This document shows positions 43,581 to 52,730 of a stretch of DNA of 64,000 bases, piece after piece. Below the pieces are notes generated by a model. It saw only the letters and a program-made list of their open reading frames with translations, was not told the DNA's origin and did no database searches. The position numbers and the translations under genes were made by a program. Positions within the stretch are counted from its first letter, which is position 1. Each line of letters begins with the position of its first letter. Source of the DNA: Halomontanus rarus (GTDB lineage Archaea; Halobacteriota; Halobacteria; Halobacteriales; Natrialbaceae); the NCBI RefSeq assembly GCF_029338335.1, contig NZ_CP119796.1; one strand, written 5' to 3'.

Positions 43581-44702
43581 CTACTGCACCGCTCGCGTCG
43601 CGTCGCCGATGATCTCGAGGGCCTCCTTCAACTCCTCCATTCCCGTCGCGTAGGACAGTCGCGCGTAGCCCGCTCCCTGCTCGCCGAACGCCTCGCCGGG
43701 GACCACCACGACGCCGCGGTCGATCACCTCCTCGCACCAGCCGTCGGGGACCTTCGGCATCGCGTAGAACGCCCCGTTCGGGGTCGGGACCTCGAGGCCC
43801 GCGTCGGCGAGGCCGTCGAGGACGACATCCCGGCGCCGTTCGAACGCCGAGACCATCTCCTCGACGCAGTCCTGCGGACCGGCGAGTGCGGCTTCGGCGG
43901 CGTACTGGGCGGGCGCGGAGGCGCAGGCCTGGGCGTACTGGTGGACCCGGAGCATGCGCTCGATTCGGTCGTTGGGACCGACGACCCAGCCGAGTCGCCA
44001 GCCGGTCATCGAGTAGCTCTTCGAGCAGGCGCTGACGACGACGACGTTACCCGAGGTCGAAAACTCGAGGGGCGAGCGGTGGACGCCGTCGAACACGATG
44101 TGCTCGTACACCTCGTCGGAGATGCAGAGCACGTCGTGTTCGTCGGCGATCCGGGCGAACTCGCGCATATCGTCCTCGCTCTGGACGGCGCCCGTCGGGT
44201 TCGCGGGGCTGTTGACGACGAACGCGGCGGTGTCGTCGGTGATCGCCGCCTCGACTGCGGCGGGGTCCACCGTCAGGTCCTCCCGCAGGGAGACCGGCTT
44301 CGGCGTCCCGCCGGCGATCCGCGTCAGCGCGTCGTAGGAGACGAAGCCGGGGTCCGGAAAGATCACTTCTTCGCCGGGGTCGACGTGGGCCTCGAGCGCG
44401 AGGTGGAGCGCCTCGCTCCCGCCGGACGTGGCGATGGCGTCCTCCGGGCGAACCTCGAGGCCGTAGTCGCGGTCGTACTTCGCCGAGATCGCCTCGCGCA
44501 GTTCGCGGGTTCCCTTGTTCGAGGTGTAGCCGTCCGTGGCGCCGCTCTCGATGGCCTCGATGGCCGCTTGGCGGGCGTGGTCCGGCGTCGGGAAGTCCGG
44601 TTGCCCGAGGCCGAGGTTGATCGCGTCGTCGCCGGCGGCCTCGAACACTTCTCGAATTCCGCTGATCGACACCTGTTCGACCCGGTGGGAGAACTTCGTC
44701 AT
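43581..44702 (-). CDS. PLP-dependent aminotransferase (aspartate/aromatic type, fold I)
   Basis: 373 residues. INLGLGQPDFPTP and GYTSNKGTRELREAI are the family N-terminal signatures; NSPANPTGAV holds the Asn of the pyridine pocket; the PLP lysine is in SACSKSYSMTGWRLGWV; Arg for the substrate carboxylate is in GYARLSYAT. It moves an amino group between amino acids and 2-oxo acids, probably aspartate or aromatic. Convergent with the ATP-grasp gene. Confidence 0.93.
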   Translation of the reverse strand: MTKFSHRVEQVSISGIREVFEAAGDDAINLGLGQPDFPTPDHARQAAIEAIESGATDGYTSNKGTRELREAISAKYDRDYGLEVRPEDAIATSGGSEALHLALEAHVDPGEEVIFPDPGFVSYDALTRIAGGTPKPVSLREDLTVDPAAVEAAITDDTAAFVVNSPANPTGAVQSEDDMREFARIADEHDVLCISDEVYEHIVFDGVHRSPLEFSTSGNVVVVSACSKSYSMTGWRLGWVVGPNDRIERMLRVHQYAQACASAPAQYAAEAALAGPQDCVEEMVSAFERRRDVVLDGLADAGLEVPTPNGAFYAMPKVPDGWCEEVIDRGVVVVPGEAFGEQGAGYARLSYATGMEELKEALEIIGDATRAVQ

Positions 44703-44826
44703 GACTGAGATGGTGGCCCCGAATCGGATAACTGTTGACGTTTTTCGGCGTCTACGACCGAAAGTAGTCGACTGACCGACAGTCCGGCCAGAACGAATTT
44801 ACCTCCGCTGTGACTGTACGCTACTG

Positions 44827-45480
44827 ATGACTACACGGAGATCTGTTCTCGCGGCGGGGGCGACGGGGACACTCGCCCTCTCGACGGGCTGTCTGGGATT
44901 CGTACTGGGTGAGCCACTCGAGTTCGAAGCCTCGAAAGTCCTCCCGACGGACGCGGCGCTCGCCGAAACCGGCTACGAGCACCACGATTCGGGCTGGGAA
45001 CGAATCGAAGAGACCGTCTCGCTGGGCGTCAAACGCGAGATCCACGCGAGTCTCTGGAACGCAGTCTACTCGAAGGAGGTCTCGATACAAGGGCAGCGAC
45101 AGGAGGCTGCGATGTTCGCCGCCGTCTCGCTTCCGGCGATGGAGGTCGCTGGCTCGGTGCAGAACCCGCTGGACGACATGGACAACCGGGAAATCCTCGA
45201 CGAGGTGCGCGGTCAGCTCGAAGGCAACTACGGGAACCTCCGAGATATCCGCCACCACGAGCGAATCGTCGTTCGGATCCTCGACGCCGACCGGTCGGTC
45301 GACGTCTACACCGCGACGACGGACCTCGAGGGCGAGGAGATGGAGATTCGACTCCCGCTGACGACGTTCAGCCACGAGGACGACCTGCTGGTGCTCGTCG
45401 GCGGCTATCCGCGACTGCTGTCGGACGAAGGCGTCAATATCGAAGTGCTGATGGAGTCGGTCGAGCACCCGCTCGAGTGA
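44827..45480 (+). CDS. DUF6517-like Tat lipoprotein
   Basis: 217 residues; Arg4-Arg5 and Cys22 (LSTGC) give a Tat lipoprotein signal. The body starts LEFEASKVLPTDAALAETGY and ends in a beta-rich part (IRLPLTTFSHEDDLLVLVGG). This fits the haloarchaeal DUF6517 group. The substrate or partner is not known; extracellular side of the membrane. Confidence 0.78.
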   Translation: MTTRRSVLAAGATGTLALSTGCLGFVLGEPLEFEASKVLPTDAALAETGYEHHDSGWERIEETVSLGVKREIHASLWNAVYSKEVSIQGQRQEAAMFAAVSLPAMEVAGSVQNPLDDMDNREILDEVRGQLEGNYGNLRDIRHHERIVVRILDADRSVDVYTATTDLEGEEMEIRLPLTTFSHEDDLLVLVGGYPRLLSDEGVNIEVLMESVEHPLE

Positions 45481-45522
45481 TCGCTCGCCGCCGTTGGACG
45501 GACTCTTCTCACAGCGCCACCG

Positions 45523-46308
45523 TCACTCCGAGAACGGCGTCACCGGCTCGAGGTCGAGTTCCGCGAACCGCTCTTCGAGGGCGGGCAGCCGATTCAAAAT
45601 CTCCGCGGGTCGATGGGAGTCGGTCCCCGGCACGAACCGAACGTCACGCCCGCGGAGCGCCTCGAGGAACGTCGGCGAGGGGTGGAAGTGCCCGTACTCC
45701 TCAAGGACGCGGCCCGCGTTGAGTTCGGGAACCGTCGGCGAGAACTCGAGTGCCTCGGCGACCCGTTCGTAGTGGGCTTCGGTCGTGTACCCTCGAAGCT
45801 CCGGCGTCCGCTCGATCGCGTCGACGTGGCCGACCACGTCGAACAGTTCGCTCTCGATCAACGAGACGACCTTGTCGTAGTACTCAGTGACGAGGGCCTG
45901 CAACTCCGACTCCGATTTCGCCGCGAAGTACTCCCCGTTGAAAATGTTGGCGTCGTCGACGACGTGGACGCTCCCGATCGCGTAGTCGAACGCGGCGTCC
46001 GCGAGAAAGCGTTCGATCTCGTCCTCGTCACGCGGGTCGTAGTCGAGTTCGACCGCGTCGTAGATCGTGATCGACGGCGACTGCTCGCGAAGCCACCGAA
46101 GCGCCTCGCGACGCCGTTCGTAGGTCTGATCGAGGTTGAATCCCAGCTTCCGTTTCGCCCGCTGTGGCAGCTCGCGACTCGAGACGTTGCAGTGGTCGGT
46201 GATGCCGATCGCCTCGAGGTCGGCGTCGGCCGCGGCCGCTACCATCGACGGCAGGAGCCGCCCGTCCGAGTAGTTCGAGTGGGCGTGATAGTCGGCGGGG
46301 AGTGTCAC
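45523..46308 (-). CDS. PHP-domain phosphoesterase (histidinol phosphatase-like)
   Basis: 261 residues from GTG 46308. Metal ligands are in the first motif DYHAHSNYSDG, the second GITDHCN, then AVELDY, GSVHVVDD, VVGHVDAIER and the last PGTDSHRP, all seven PHP motifs in order. The enzyme hydrolyses phosphate esters with a trinuclear metal site; histidinol-phosphate is one candidate. The open frame continues 51 codons upstream, but that part is a Gly-Thr/Gly-Ser hexamer repeat; ATTTACC about 30 bp before the GTG supports the shorter start. Confidence 0.87.
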   Translation of the reverse strand: MTLPADYHAHSNYSDGRLLPSMVAAAADADLEAIGITDHCNVSSRELPQRAKRKLGFNLDQTYERRREALRWLREQSPSITIYDAVELDYDPRDEDEIERFLADAAFDYAIGSVHVVDDANIFNGEYFAAKSESELQALVTEYYDKVVSLIESELFDVVGHVDAIERTPELRGYTTEAHYERVAEALEFSPTVPELNAGRVLEEYGHFHPSPTFLEALRGRDVRFVPGTDSHRPAEILNRLPALEERFAELDLEPVTPFSE

Positions 46309-46590
46309 GGGCGACGGTTCGTCGTCTCCGGTGGTAAATCGTTGGGTCGCGGAAGGGAATATGTGGCGACGTGGCTCGAGTGGGCTACGAAACGGGTCTC
46401 CGAACCCGGATCCGGACCCGGTTCCGGTTCCAGTTCGAGACTGGGACTGGGAAACGACCACAGTTACACTATTCTACCGCGAACGAGGGCCTCCGGCTCG
46501 AGTTCGCGGCTTTTTTGATCGACATTTTTTGGCAGGGGTTGAGTCGGGCGTCAACGGCGCCCGCCGATGCCCCTGTTAAAAAAGGTCGGC
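46309..46590. other. Gap between PHP and KorB genes with hexamer repeat
   Basis: Contains a six-base tract at about 46398-46450 (GATCCGGACCCGGTTCCGG, GAGACTGGGACTGGG), plus-strand T-runs at about 46512 and 46525, and a T-run for korB on the minus strand. CAGGGG and CCCCTG about 40 bp apart could form a stem. No gene is supported here. Confidence 0.5.
46573..46582 (-). terminator. T-run after korB
   Basis: On the minus strand ACCTTTTTTAACAGG follows the korB stop by about ten bases; a plausible archaeal terminator of the korAB operon. Confidence 0.5.
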
Positions 46591-47460
46591 TCAGTAGAAC
46601 TCGCGGACCAGATCCATCGCGTCCTCGGGCGCACCGTCCGGAATCTCGGACATGTCTTCGGTGACGTCGTGTTGTTCGTGATACGGCACCGAGTTCTCGT
46701 TCTGGTACATCACGCCCTGATACTCCTTGTCGGCGTCGAGGATGACTTCCTTGGCGGCCTCGTAGTCGTTCGGGTCGTGGCCCTCTTCCTCGAGATCGAC
46801 GAGTGAGTCGCGGAAGTAGTCGTAGGTGTCGACGTCGTTGAAGGTGACGCAGGGGCTGAAGACGTTGACGAAGCCGAAGCCGTCGTGTTCGATGGCCTGC
46901 TGGACGATCTCGGCGTGGCGCATCGCGTCGGAACTGAACGACTGGGCGATGAAGGTCGCGCCGGCGGCGAGCGCGAGCGCGAGGGGGTTGACCGGCGGCT
47001 GCTGTGGGCCTTCCGGCGTGGTGCTCGTCTCGAAGTCAGACCGCGAGGTCGGCGAGGCCTGGCCCTTGGTCAGTCCGTAGATGCGGTTGTCCATGACGAC
47101 GTAGGACATGTCGACGTTCCGGCGGACGGCGTGGACGAAGTGACCGGCACCGATCGAGTAGCCGTCACCGTCGCCGCCGGCGACCATGACCTCGATGTCG
47201 GGGCGGGCCATCTTGACGCCGGTCCCGACCGGGAGCGCACGTCCGTGGACGCCGTGAAGCGCGTAGGAGTGCATGTAAGTCCCGATCTTTCCGGAACAGC
47301 CGATCCCGGCCACGACGAACGTGTTGTCGGGGTCGTTGCCGGTGTTAGCGAGGGCTTTCATCATGCCGTTCATCGTGCCGAAGTCCCCACATCCGGGACA
47401 CCACGTCGGCTGTTTGTCGGACTTGAAGTCGGTGAAGCGTACGTCTGATTGGGAGCTCAT
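46591..47460 (-). CDS. korB: 2-oxoacid:ferredoxin oxidoreductase beta subunit
   Basis: 289 residues. The CxxC cluster region PTWCPGCGDFGTMNGM, GIGCSGKIGTYMHSYALHGVHGR, and the ThDP motif GGDGDGYSIGAGHFVHAVRRN with DNRIYGLTKGQASPTS are all present. With KorA it oxidises 2-oxoglutarate (or pyruvate) to acyl-CoA using ferredoxin, replacing the dehydrogenase complexes of bacteria. The start overlaps the korA stop (ATGA). Confidence 0.95.
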   Translation of the reverse strand: MSSQSDVRFTDFKSDKQPTWCPGCGDFGTMNGMMKALANTGNDPDNTFVVAGIGCSGKIGTYMHSYALHGVHGRALPVGTGVKMARPDIEVMVAGGDGDGYSIGAGHFVHAVRRNVDMSYVVMDNRIYGLTKGQASPTSRSDFETSTTPEGPQQPPVNPLALALAAGATFIAQSFSSDAMRHAEIVQQAIEHDGFGFVNVFSPCVTFNDVDTYDYFRDSLVDLEEEGHDPNDYEAAKEVILDADKEYQGVMYQNENSVPYHEQHDVTEDMSEIPDGAPEDAMDLVREFY

Positions 47461-49211
47461 TGTGCTGGCACCTCTGCGGCGAGTTGGTCTTCGATCTGTT
47501 CGGCGAGTTCGTCCGCCTTGAAGCGGACGCCGGTGTACTTGTTGATGCGCTTGACGCGGGTAAGGGTGTCGTGCTCGATGACGTCGGCGAACTGCCCGGT
47601 GGCGTTACACTCGACGACGATCACGTTGTCCGCGGCCTCGACGTCTTCGGTGAGGTCGGGTCGCGGGAAGATGTACGGCACCGAGATGACGCGGACGTCG
47701 GTCCCGTCTTCCTCGAGGATCTCGAGGGCTTCGACGAGCGCGCCCTCGTTCGAGCCCCACGAGATGACGAGGTCGTCCGAGTCGGGATCGCCGAACTCGC
47801 GGTAGTCCCAGTCTTCCTGTTCCTGTGCGGTCTCGACCTTCCGGTTGCGCTTGTCGACCTGCTGGACGCGTTCGTCTTCGCGCTCGGTCCGGCGACCGAG
47901 TTCGTCGTGCTCTAAGCCGGTCGACATGTGTGCGCCGTCGATCGTGCCGGGGAGCGCGCGGGGGCTGACGCCGTCTTCGGTGTCGGCGTGAGCGCGGAAG
48001 CGACCCTGTTCGTCGAGCCACTCGTCGACGTCGTCCTCGTCGACGATCTTGCCGCGTTCGATCTCGACGTCGTCCATGTCGAACGCCTCGGGCGGGAACG
48101 TCTGCTCCGTGACAGCGAGTGCGAGGTCGGCGACGAGATAGACCGGCGTCTGGTACTTCTCGGCGTAGTTGAACGCCTCGACGGTCTTCCAGAAACACTC
48201 GGAGATGGTCGTCGGCGTGATGACGAACCGCGGAATCTCGCCGTGGCCGCCGTAGAGGGTCATGTTCAGGTCGCCCTGTTCCTGTTTGGTGGGCATCCCG
48301 GTCGATGGGCCCGAACGCATGACGTCGCAGATCACCAGCGGCGTCTCGCTGGTCGCGATCAGGCCGAACGTCTCGGCCATGAGGTCGATCCCGGGTCCGG
48401 AGGTCGCGGTCATCGAGCGGGCGCCGGCGCGTGCGGCACCGAGGGCCATGTTGATCGCCGACAGTTCGTCTTCGGCCTGAACGACGTGGCCGCCGTAGCG
48501 TTCGATCCGCCCCGTGAGGTACTCCATCACGTTCGTTGCGGGTGTGATCGGGTAGCCGGCGTAGAAGCGACAGCCGGCGGCGAGCGCACCCATTCCGATC
48601 GCTTCGTCCCCGTTGAGGAGGACGTAGTCGTTGTCCGTGATCTCGAGGTCGTAGCCGAGGTCGAGATCGTAGTTCTCCTGCACGTAGTTCTGGCCGAGGC
48701 GGGCAGCCTCCTTGTTGTTCTCGACGATTTTCGAGCCCTTGCCGCCGAAGCGTTTCTCGAGGGATTCGTCGAGGTACTCGACGTCGAAGTTTGTCAGTTC
48801 GCAGGCGGCGCCGAGCGCGACGACGTTGCGCATGATCGCACCGCCGGCGTCTTCGGCGAGCGATTTCAGCGGGACGTCGACGGCGGTGATCTCGTCGGGA
48901 ATGTCGGCTTCCCACGAGCGCTCGCCGTCGTAGATGACGGCGCTATCCTCGTGGAGTTCGTCGAGGTTCTCGTCGATCGTTCGCTGGGTCAGTGCGACTA
49001 AGATGTCGAGTCGGTCGACGACGCTCTGTACCTCGTCGACGGAGGTTCGAATCTTGTAGGCCGTGTAGCCGCCACGGATTCGAGACGCGAAGTCCTTCGA
49101 CGTAAACACGTGTCGTCCGGCTCTGGAGAGTGCCTGGGCGAAGATCTTGCCCGTCGAGTCGATGCCGTCACCGGCCTCGCCTCCGACTGCCCAGTTGAGG
49201 TCCTCAGCCAT
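47457..49211 (-). CDS. korA: 2-oxoacid:ferredoxin oxidoreductase alpha (gamma-alpha fused) subunit
   Basis: 584 residues, with the gamma domain (about 1-190: LNWAVGGEAGDGIDSTGKIF, SRAGRHVFTSKDFASRIRGG) fused in front of the alpha domain (from GDEAIGMGALAAGCRFYAGYPITPAT). The alpha domain keeps MTATSGPGIDLMAETFG and IPRFVITPTTISECF; the C-terminal domain II has WGSNEGALVEALEIL and ECNATGQFADVI. Gamma-alpha fusion is typical of KorA. First gene of korAB. Confidence 0.95.
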   Translation of the reverse strand: MAEDLNWAVGGEAGDGIDSTGKIFAQALSRAGRHVFTSKDFASRIRGGYTAYKIRTSVDEVQSVVDRLDILVALTQRTIDENLDELHEDSAVIYDGERSWEADIPDEITAVDVPLKSLAEDAGGAIMRNVVALGAACELTNFDVEYLDESLEKRFGGKGSKIVENNKEAARLGQNYVQENYDLDLGYDLEITDNDYVLLNGDEAIGMGALAAGCRFYAGYPITPATNVMEYLTGRIERYGGHVVQAEDELSAINMALGAARAGARSMTATSGPGIDLMAETFGLIATSETPLVICDVMRSGPSTGMPTKQEQGDLNMTLYGGHGEIPRFVITPTTISECFWKTVEAFNYAEKYQTPVYLVADLALAVTEQTFPPEAFDMDDVEIERGKIVDEDDVDEWLDEQGRFRAHADTEDGVSPRALPGTIDGAHMSTGLEHDELGRRTEREDERVQQVDKRNRKVETAQEQEDWDYREFGDPDSDDLVISWGSNEGALVEALEILEEDGTDVRVISVPYIFPRPDLTEDVEAADNVIVVECNATGQFADVIEHDTLTRVKRINKYTGVRFKADELAEQIEDQLAAEVPAQ

Positions 49212-49366
49212 GTTATAGCGACCCTTGCCTTCGGTAAATGAAAAGGCTTCTGAAACACCTACCGAGTCGTGGAAATTCCGGCCGAATTGTTTATCCTCTT
49301 CTGAGTGAGTTTCACGTTACAGACAAAAGGGAACGCCTTTTTGACCGCCCGGCGAATCCCCAGACC

Positions 49367-50005
49367 ATGGAAGGAACACCAGTCGCCGTCGAATCCGTTC
49401 GCGACGTCGGCGCCGAGACAATCGCACTCGAGTTGTCGACGCCCGACGGCTTCGACGCGCTGCCCGGACAGTTCGTCCTGCTGCGAGCCGAACTCGACGG
49501 GGAGGAGGTCACCCGCCACTACACGCTCTCCTCGCCGGCCGTGACGGAGACGTTCGAACTGACCGTCGGCGTCGATCCCGACGGCGACCTCTCGCCGTGG
49601 CTCGCCGACCTCGAGGGCGGCGAGACGGTCCACGTCGAGGGGCCGTTCGGGACGATCACCTACGAGGGCGAAACGGACGTCGTCGCCGTCGCCGGCGGTC
49701 CCGGCGTCGGACCCGCGGTCGCGATCGCCGAGGCGGCCCACGATGCGGGCTGCGAGGCGAGCGTCGTCTATCAGGACGATTCGCCCGCACACGAGGATCG
49801 ACTCGCGGCGCTCGCGACGGACGGGGCTACGGTGACGATTATCGACGACGGGGACGAGGCGGGTCTCGCCGATTCGGTCGCCGAACACCTCGAGGACGGC
49901 CAGTTCTACGTCTTCGGGTTCAGCGACTTCGTCCACGCGGTCGGCGACGCGATCGAGGACGCCGGCGGCGATTCCGACGAGGCGCTGATCGAGAACTTCG
50001 GGTGA
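49367..50005 (+). CDS. Ferredoxin-NADP reductase-like FAD oxidoreductase
   Basis: 212 residues. The FAD barrel has PGQFVLLRAELDGEEVTRHY-TLSS (RxYS-like Arg-His-Tyr-Thr) and VEGPFGTITYEG; the nucleotide domain begins VVAVAGGPGVGPAVAIAE. The chain ends soon after VYVFGFSDF-like residues, FYVFGFSDFVHAVGDAIEDA. It could move electrons between ferredoxin and NAD(P), which fits its place beside KorAB, which makes reduced ferredoxin; a divergent CTTTTTG box sits about 27 bp before the ATG. Confidence 0.85.
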   Translation: MEGTPVAVESVRDVGAETIALELSTPDGFDALPGQFVLLRAELDGEEVTRHYTLSSPAVTETFELTVGVDPDGDLSPWLADLEGGETVHVEGPFGTITYEGETDVVAVAGGPGVGPAVAIAEAAHDAGCEASVVYQDDSPAHEDRLAALATDGATVTIIDDGDEAGLADSVAEHLEDGQFYVFGFSDFVHAVGDAIEDAGGDSDEALIENFG

Positions 50006-50115
50006 GGGGTTGAGAGTTGAGAGACCGTCTCTCGAGTCGAACAGTCGTCTCGTCCCGTCGGTCCGGTTCGCGTGAAAAAGACGTTTTACGCTCGGTGTCG
50101 TGTCAATTCGTAGTG

Positions 50116-50673
50116 ATGGACAGACGCGCGCTTCTCACTCGAGCGACTGTCGCCGTCGGCGCGACGACCGGCGCCGTACTGGCTGGGTGTCTCGGCGACG
50201 GTAGATCGCTCGACACCGACTCGGCGAGTTCGGGTTCGGCGGGTGACGACGATGACGATGACGACGGCGACGACGACGACGAACCCGTCGAAACCCACGA
50301 ACTGGGCAACCTCGAGGGAATCGACGACCCGGACAGACTGATCGTTCGCAACGCCGGCGAGGACGATCGCGAGATCGAACTCGCCGTGAGTCTGAAGACG
50401 GAGTCGGAGGAGGAGGACCACGACGGGGACGACAGTGAGCAGGGTCGAAACGAGTGCGGAGCCGACCTCGAGCGAACGCTCACGCTTCCGTCGACGGGCT
50501 TTCTCGAGGTGACGATCGGCGAGTCGGCCGGGTACACCGTCACCGTCGAGAGCGACGGGGCGCTGACGCAGTCGAGCGTCGGCCACTCCGGCGAATCGAG
50601 CGTGAGTCGGACGACCGTCGAGATCACCGAGGGCGGCGTCAATACCCGGACGGAGACCGTCTCGAGTTCCTGA
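50116..50673 (+). CDS. Acidic Tat lipoprotein of unknown function
   Basis: 185 residues; Arg3-Arg4 and Cys25 (LAGC) form the signal. An Asp-run linker (about 42-56, GAC trinucleotide repeats) leads to a small beta-sandwich-like domain (LIVRNAGEDDREIELAVSL ... FLEVTIGESAGYTVTVES ... VSRTTVEITEGGV). A second acidic insert lies at about 94-110. Extracellular; no function recognised. Confidence 0.7.
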   Translation: MDRRALLTRATVAVGATTGAVLAGCLGDGRSLDTDSASSGSAGDDDDDDDGDDDDEPVETHELGNLEGIDDPDRLIVRNAGEDDREIELAVSLKTESEEEDHDGDDSEQGRNECGADLERTLTLPSTGFLEVTIGESAGYTVTVESDGALTQSSVGHSGESSVSRTTVEITEGGVNTRTETVSSS

Positions 50674-50723
50674 TTCGTCACTCGAGCAGTGCTCGACTCC
50701 GCGATCAGTGTTCGACTCCGCGA

Positions 50724-51113
50724 TCAGTGCTCGACGAACTCCACCAGCACGCCGCCGGTGGATTTCGGATGCAGGAAGGCGACGTCGTGGCCCCACGCAC
50801 CCCGACGGGGCGTCTCGTCGATCAGGTCGAGACCCAGTTCTCGAGCGCGCTCGAGTGCACCGTCGAGATCGTCCGTTTCGACGGCGAGGTGGTGGATCCC
50901 GGAACCGTGGTCGTCGATGTAGCGCGCGATCGTCCCGTCCTCGAGCGGCTCGAGCAGTTCGAAGTACCCGTTCCCGAGGTCGAGGAAGACGACGCGCATG
51001 CCGTCGAACTCCTCTTCGTGGACGAGGCTGGCACCGAAGAGGTCCATAAATACAGTCGCGAGGCCCGTCGCGTCGTCGGTCGCGATACCGGCGTGATCGA
51101 AGTGGCCGTGCAT
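50724..51113 (-). CDS. mce: Methylmalonyl-CoA epimerase
   Basis: 129 residues of the VOC/glyoxalase fold. Metal ligands are His6 region (FDHAGIATDD), VFLDLGNGYFELLEPL (Glu) and HHLAVETDDL (His), and VLVEFVEH (Glu) at the end, as in known epimerases. It converts (S)- to (R)-methylmalonyl-CoA for the B12 mutase, whose catalytic subunit gene lies 3 kb further on, separated by two transporter genes. Confidence 0.93.
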   Translation of the reverse strand: MHGHFDHAGIATDDATGLATVFMDLFGASLVHEEEFDGMRVVFLDLGNGYFELLEPLEDGTIARYIDDHGSGIHHLAVETDDLDGALERARELGLDLIDETPRRGAWGHDVAFLHPKSTGGVLVEFVEH

Positions 51114-51266
51114 GTGTTCGATTGCGTTCGGCGAGGGTGTGAGTCTTGCGTCGAGCGCGGCGAGTCGGCGAACGAAAGCGAAGACGAGAACGGAGAGCGT
51201 TCGTACCGGTGGCCGCCGATCGCATTCGGTCCATGTACTGACCGGAGAATCACAACGCTTTTAAAT

Positions 51267-51284
51267 TTTTAGGCCGGCCTAAAA
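51267..51284. promoter_or_regulatory. 18-bp palindromic operator TTTTAGGCCGGCCTAAAA
   Basis: Perfect palindrome placed between box A (TTTTAAAT, 51259-51266) and the ATG at 51289 of the siderophore-binding lipoprotein gene. A repressor here would block a leaderless transcript. The half-site TTAGG/CCTAA is typical of DtxR/IdeR-type iron regulators, and a second copy (TTTAGGGATCCCTAAA) precedes the permease gene at 53957-53972. Confidence 0.8.
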
Positions 51285-51288
51285 TACG

Positions 51289-52542
51289 ATGACCGACGAT
51301 CGAAGACTGCGAACTCGACGGACGGTACTCACGACTGGGGGATCGCTGGCGATTACCGGCCTCTTGGCCGGCTGTCTCGACGACTCTGGGAGCTGGAACG
51401 GGAACGAGAGTGAGGGCGGAAACGGCGACGGAACCGACACCGAAACGGACGGAAACGGCGGGGCGACGACCGAAACGCCAGACGGCAGCGACAACGAGAC
51501 CTCGGGCGACGGCGACGACAACGAGACCTCGGACGACGAACAGACCGACGACGGTTCCTACACCGTCTCGATGGAACCCGTCGGAGACGTCACCTTCGAC
51601 TCGGTCCCCGAGACGTGGGTCGCGAACAACGGCAGCTGGGCCGACATGGGTGCCGCACTCGGCCTCGAGCCGCCGAAGGCGCTCTGGCTCACCGGCCGGT
51701 ACCACACCCAGTACTACGACGAGATCGACGGCGTCGACGTCGACAAGAGCGACATGCTCGACCTGTACCAGGACGGCGTCAGCAAGGAACTGTTCTACGA
51801 ACTCGAGGCCGACGTCCACGTCATGGATCCCAACTTCCTCCTGAACCGGTACTCCGGGTGGGAAGAAGACGACGTCGACGAAATCGAGAACGGCGTCGGG
51901 CCGTTCTTCGGGAACAGCATCTTCTCTCGAGGCTACGAGTGGCACGATTACACCTACTACACCCTCTACGAGGCGTTCGAGAAACTCGCCGAACTCTTTC
52001 AGCGGACCGATCGCTACGAGGCCTTCGCGACCCTCCACGACGAGTTTCAGTCTTCGCTCTCCGAGGTCGTTCCGCCGGAGGACGAACGCCCCGACGTGGC
52101 GATCTTCTGGGCCGGCGAGGACGAACCCGAGACGTTCCTTCCGTACGTCATCAGCGAGGGGACGAGCTTCAAGCAGTGGAACGATCTCGCCGTCGGCGAC
52201 GCGCTCGCCGAGACGGACGTCGAGGACTTCCACAGCAATCGTGGTGAGATCGACTACGAGACGCTCCTCGAGATCGACCCCGACGTGATCCTCCTGCGCG
52301 GGCAGGAGCACAAGACGGCCCAGAAGTTCCGAGAGACGGTCGTCTCGTACATGGAAGACCATCAGGTCGCGAGTTCCCTGACGGCGGTCGAGAACGGCGA
52401 CGTCTACCGCGGCGGACCGCTCTACCAGGGACCCATCACGAACCTCGTGCTCACCGAACGCGCCGCCCAGCAACTGTACGACGTCGACGAAGAACTCTTC
52501 GACCGCGAGCGGGTCGCCGAGATCGTCGCCGGCGACGTCTAG
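51289..52542 (+). CDS. Iron-siderophore/B12-type ABC transporter substrate-binding Tat lipoprotein
   Basis: 417 residues. Arg10-Arg11 and Cys29 (LLAGC) are the Tat lipoprotein signal; an acidic Gly/Asn/Asp linker (30-88) follows. The class III binding-protein fold covers 90-415 (FDSVPETWVANNGSWADMGA near the start; AIFWAGEDEPETF; LLEIDPDVILLRGQE; GDVYRGGPLYQGPITNLV). It should bind a siderophore, heme or cobalamin outside the cell and deliver it to the convergent BtuC-type permease. The iron-type operator argues for iron. No ATPase gene is in the window. Confidence 0.87.
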   Translation: MTDDRRLRTRRTVLTTGGSLAITGLLAGCLDDSGSWNGNESEGGNGDGTDTETDGNGGATTETPDGSDNETSGDGDDNETSDDEQTDDGSYTVSMEPVGDVTFDSVPETWVANNGSWADMGAALGLEPPKALWLTGRYHTQYYDEIDGVDVDKSDMLDLYQDGVSKELFYELEADVHVMDPNFLLNRYSGWEEDDVDEIENGVGPFFGNSIFSRGYEWHDYTYYTLYEAFEKLAELFQRTDRYEAFATLHDEFQSSLSEVVPPEDERPDVAIFWAGEDEPETFLPYVISEGTSFKQWNDLAVGDALAETDVEDFHSNRGEIDYETLLEIDPDVILLRGQEHKTAQKFRETVVSYMEDHQVASSLTAVENGDVYRGGPLYQGPITNLVLTERAAQQLYDVDEELFDRERVAEIVAGDV

Positions 52543-52688
52543 TGGTTCGTCAATCCTGAACGTGCGAGTCGAACCGATGGCGGTTGCCCGGTTCCGCTTG
52601 CACGTCGACGCTTGACGGAGTACGAGGGTCGCTCCGAGTTTCTCGCACGCGTCGCGGATCGACTCGAGGGAGTGTGTGGATATCACGG

Positions 52689-52730
52689 GTTCAGTGTTCA
52701 ATGTTCAGCGTTCACCGTTCAGAGTTCGCC
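52689..52730. repeat. Tandem 7-bp repeat GTTCANN
   Basis: Five GTTCANN units in a row plus a sixth GTTCGCC, between the two convergent transporter genes; the fifth unit includes the permease stop codon. Slippage during replication is the simple explanation. Confidence 0.7.

Noticed and set aside
46309..46461. N-terminal extension of the PHP protein to 46461
   Set aside because: It would be made of a Gly-Thr/Gly-Ser hexamer repeat plus an unsupported segment, and it crosses a good box A for the GTG at 46308.
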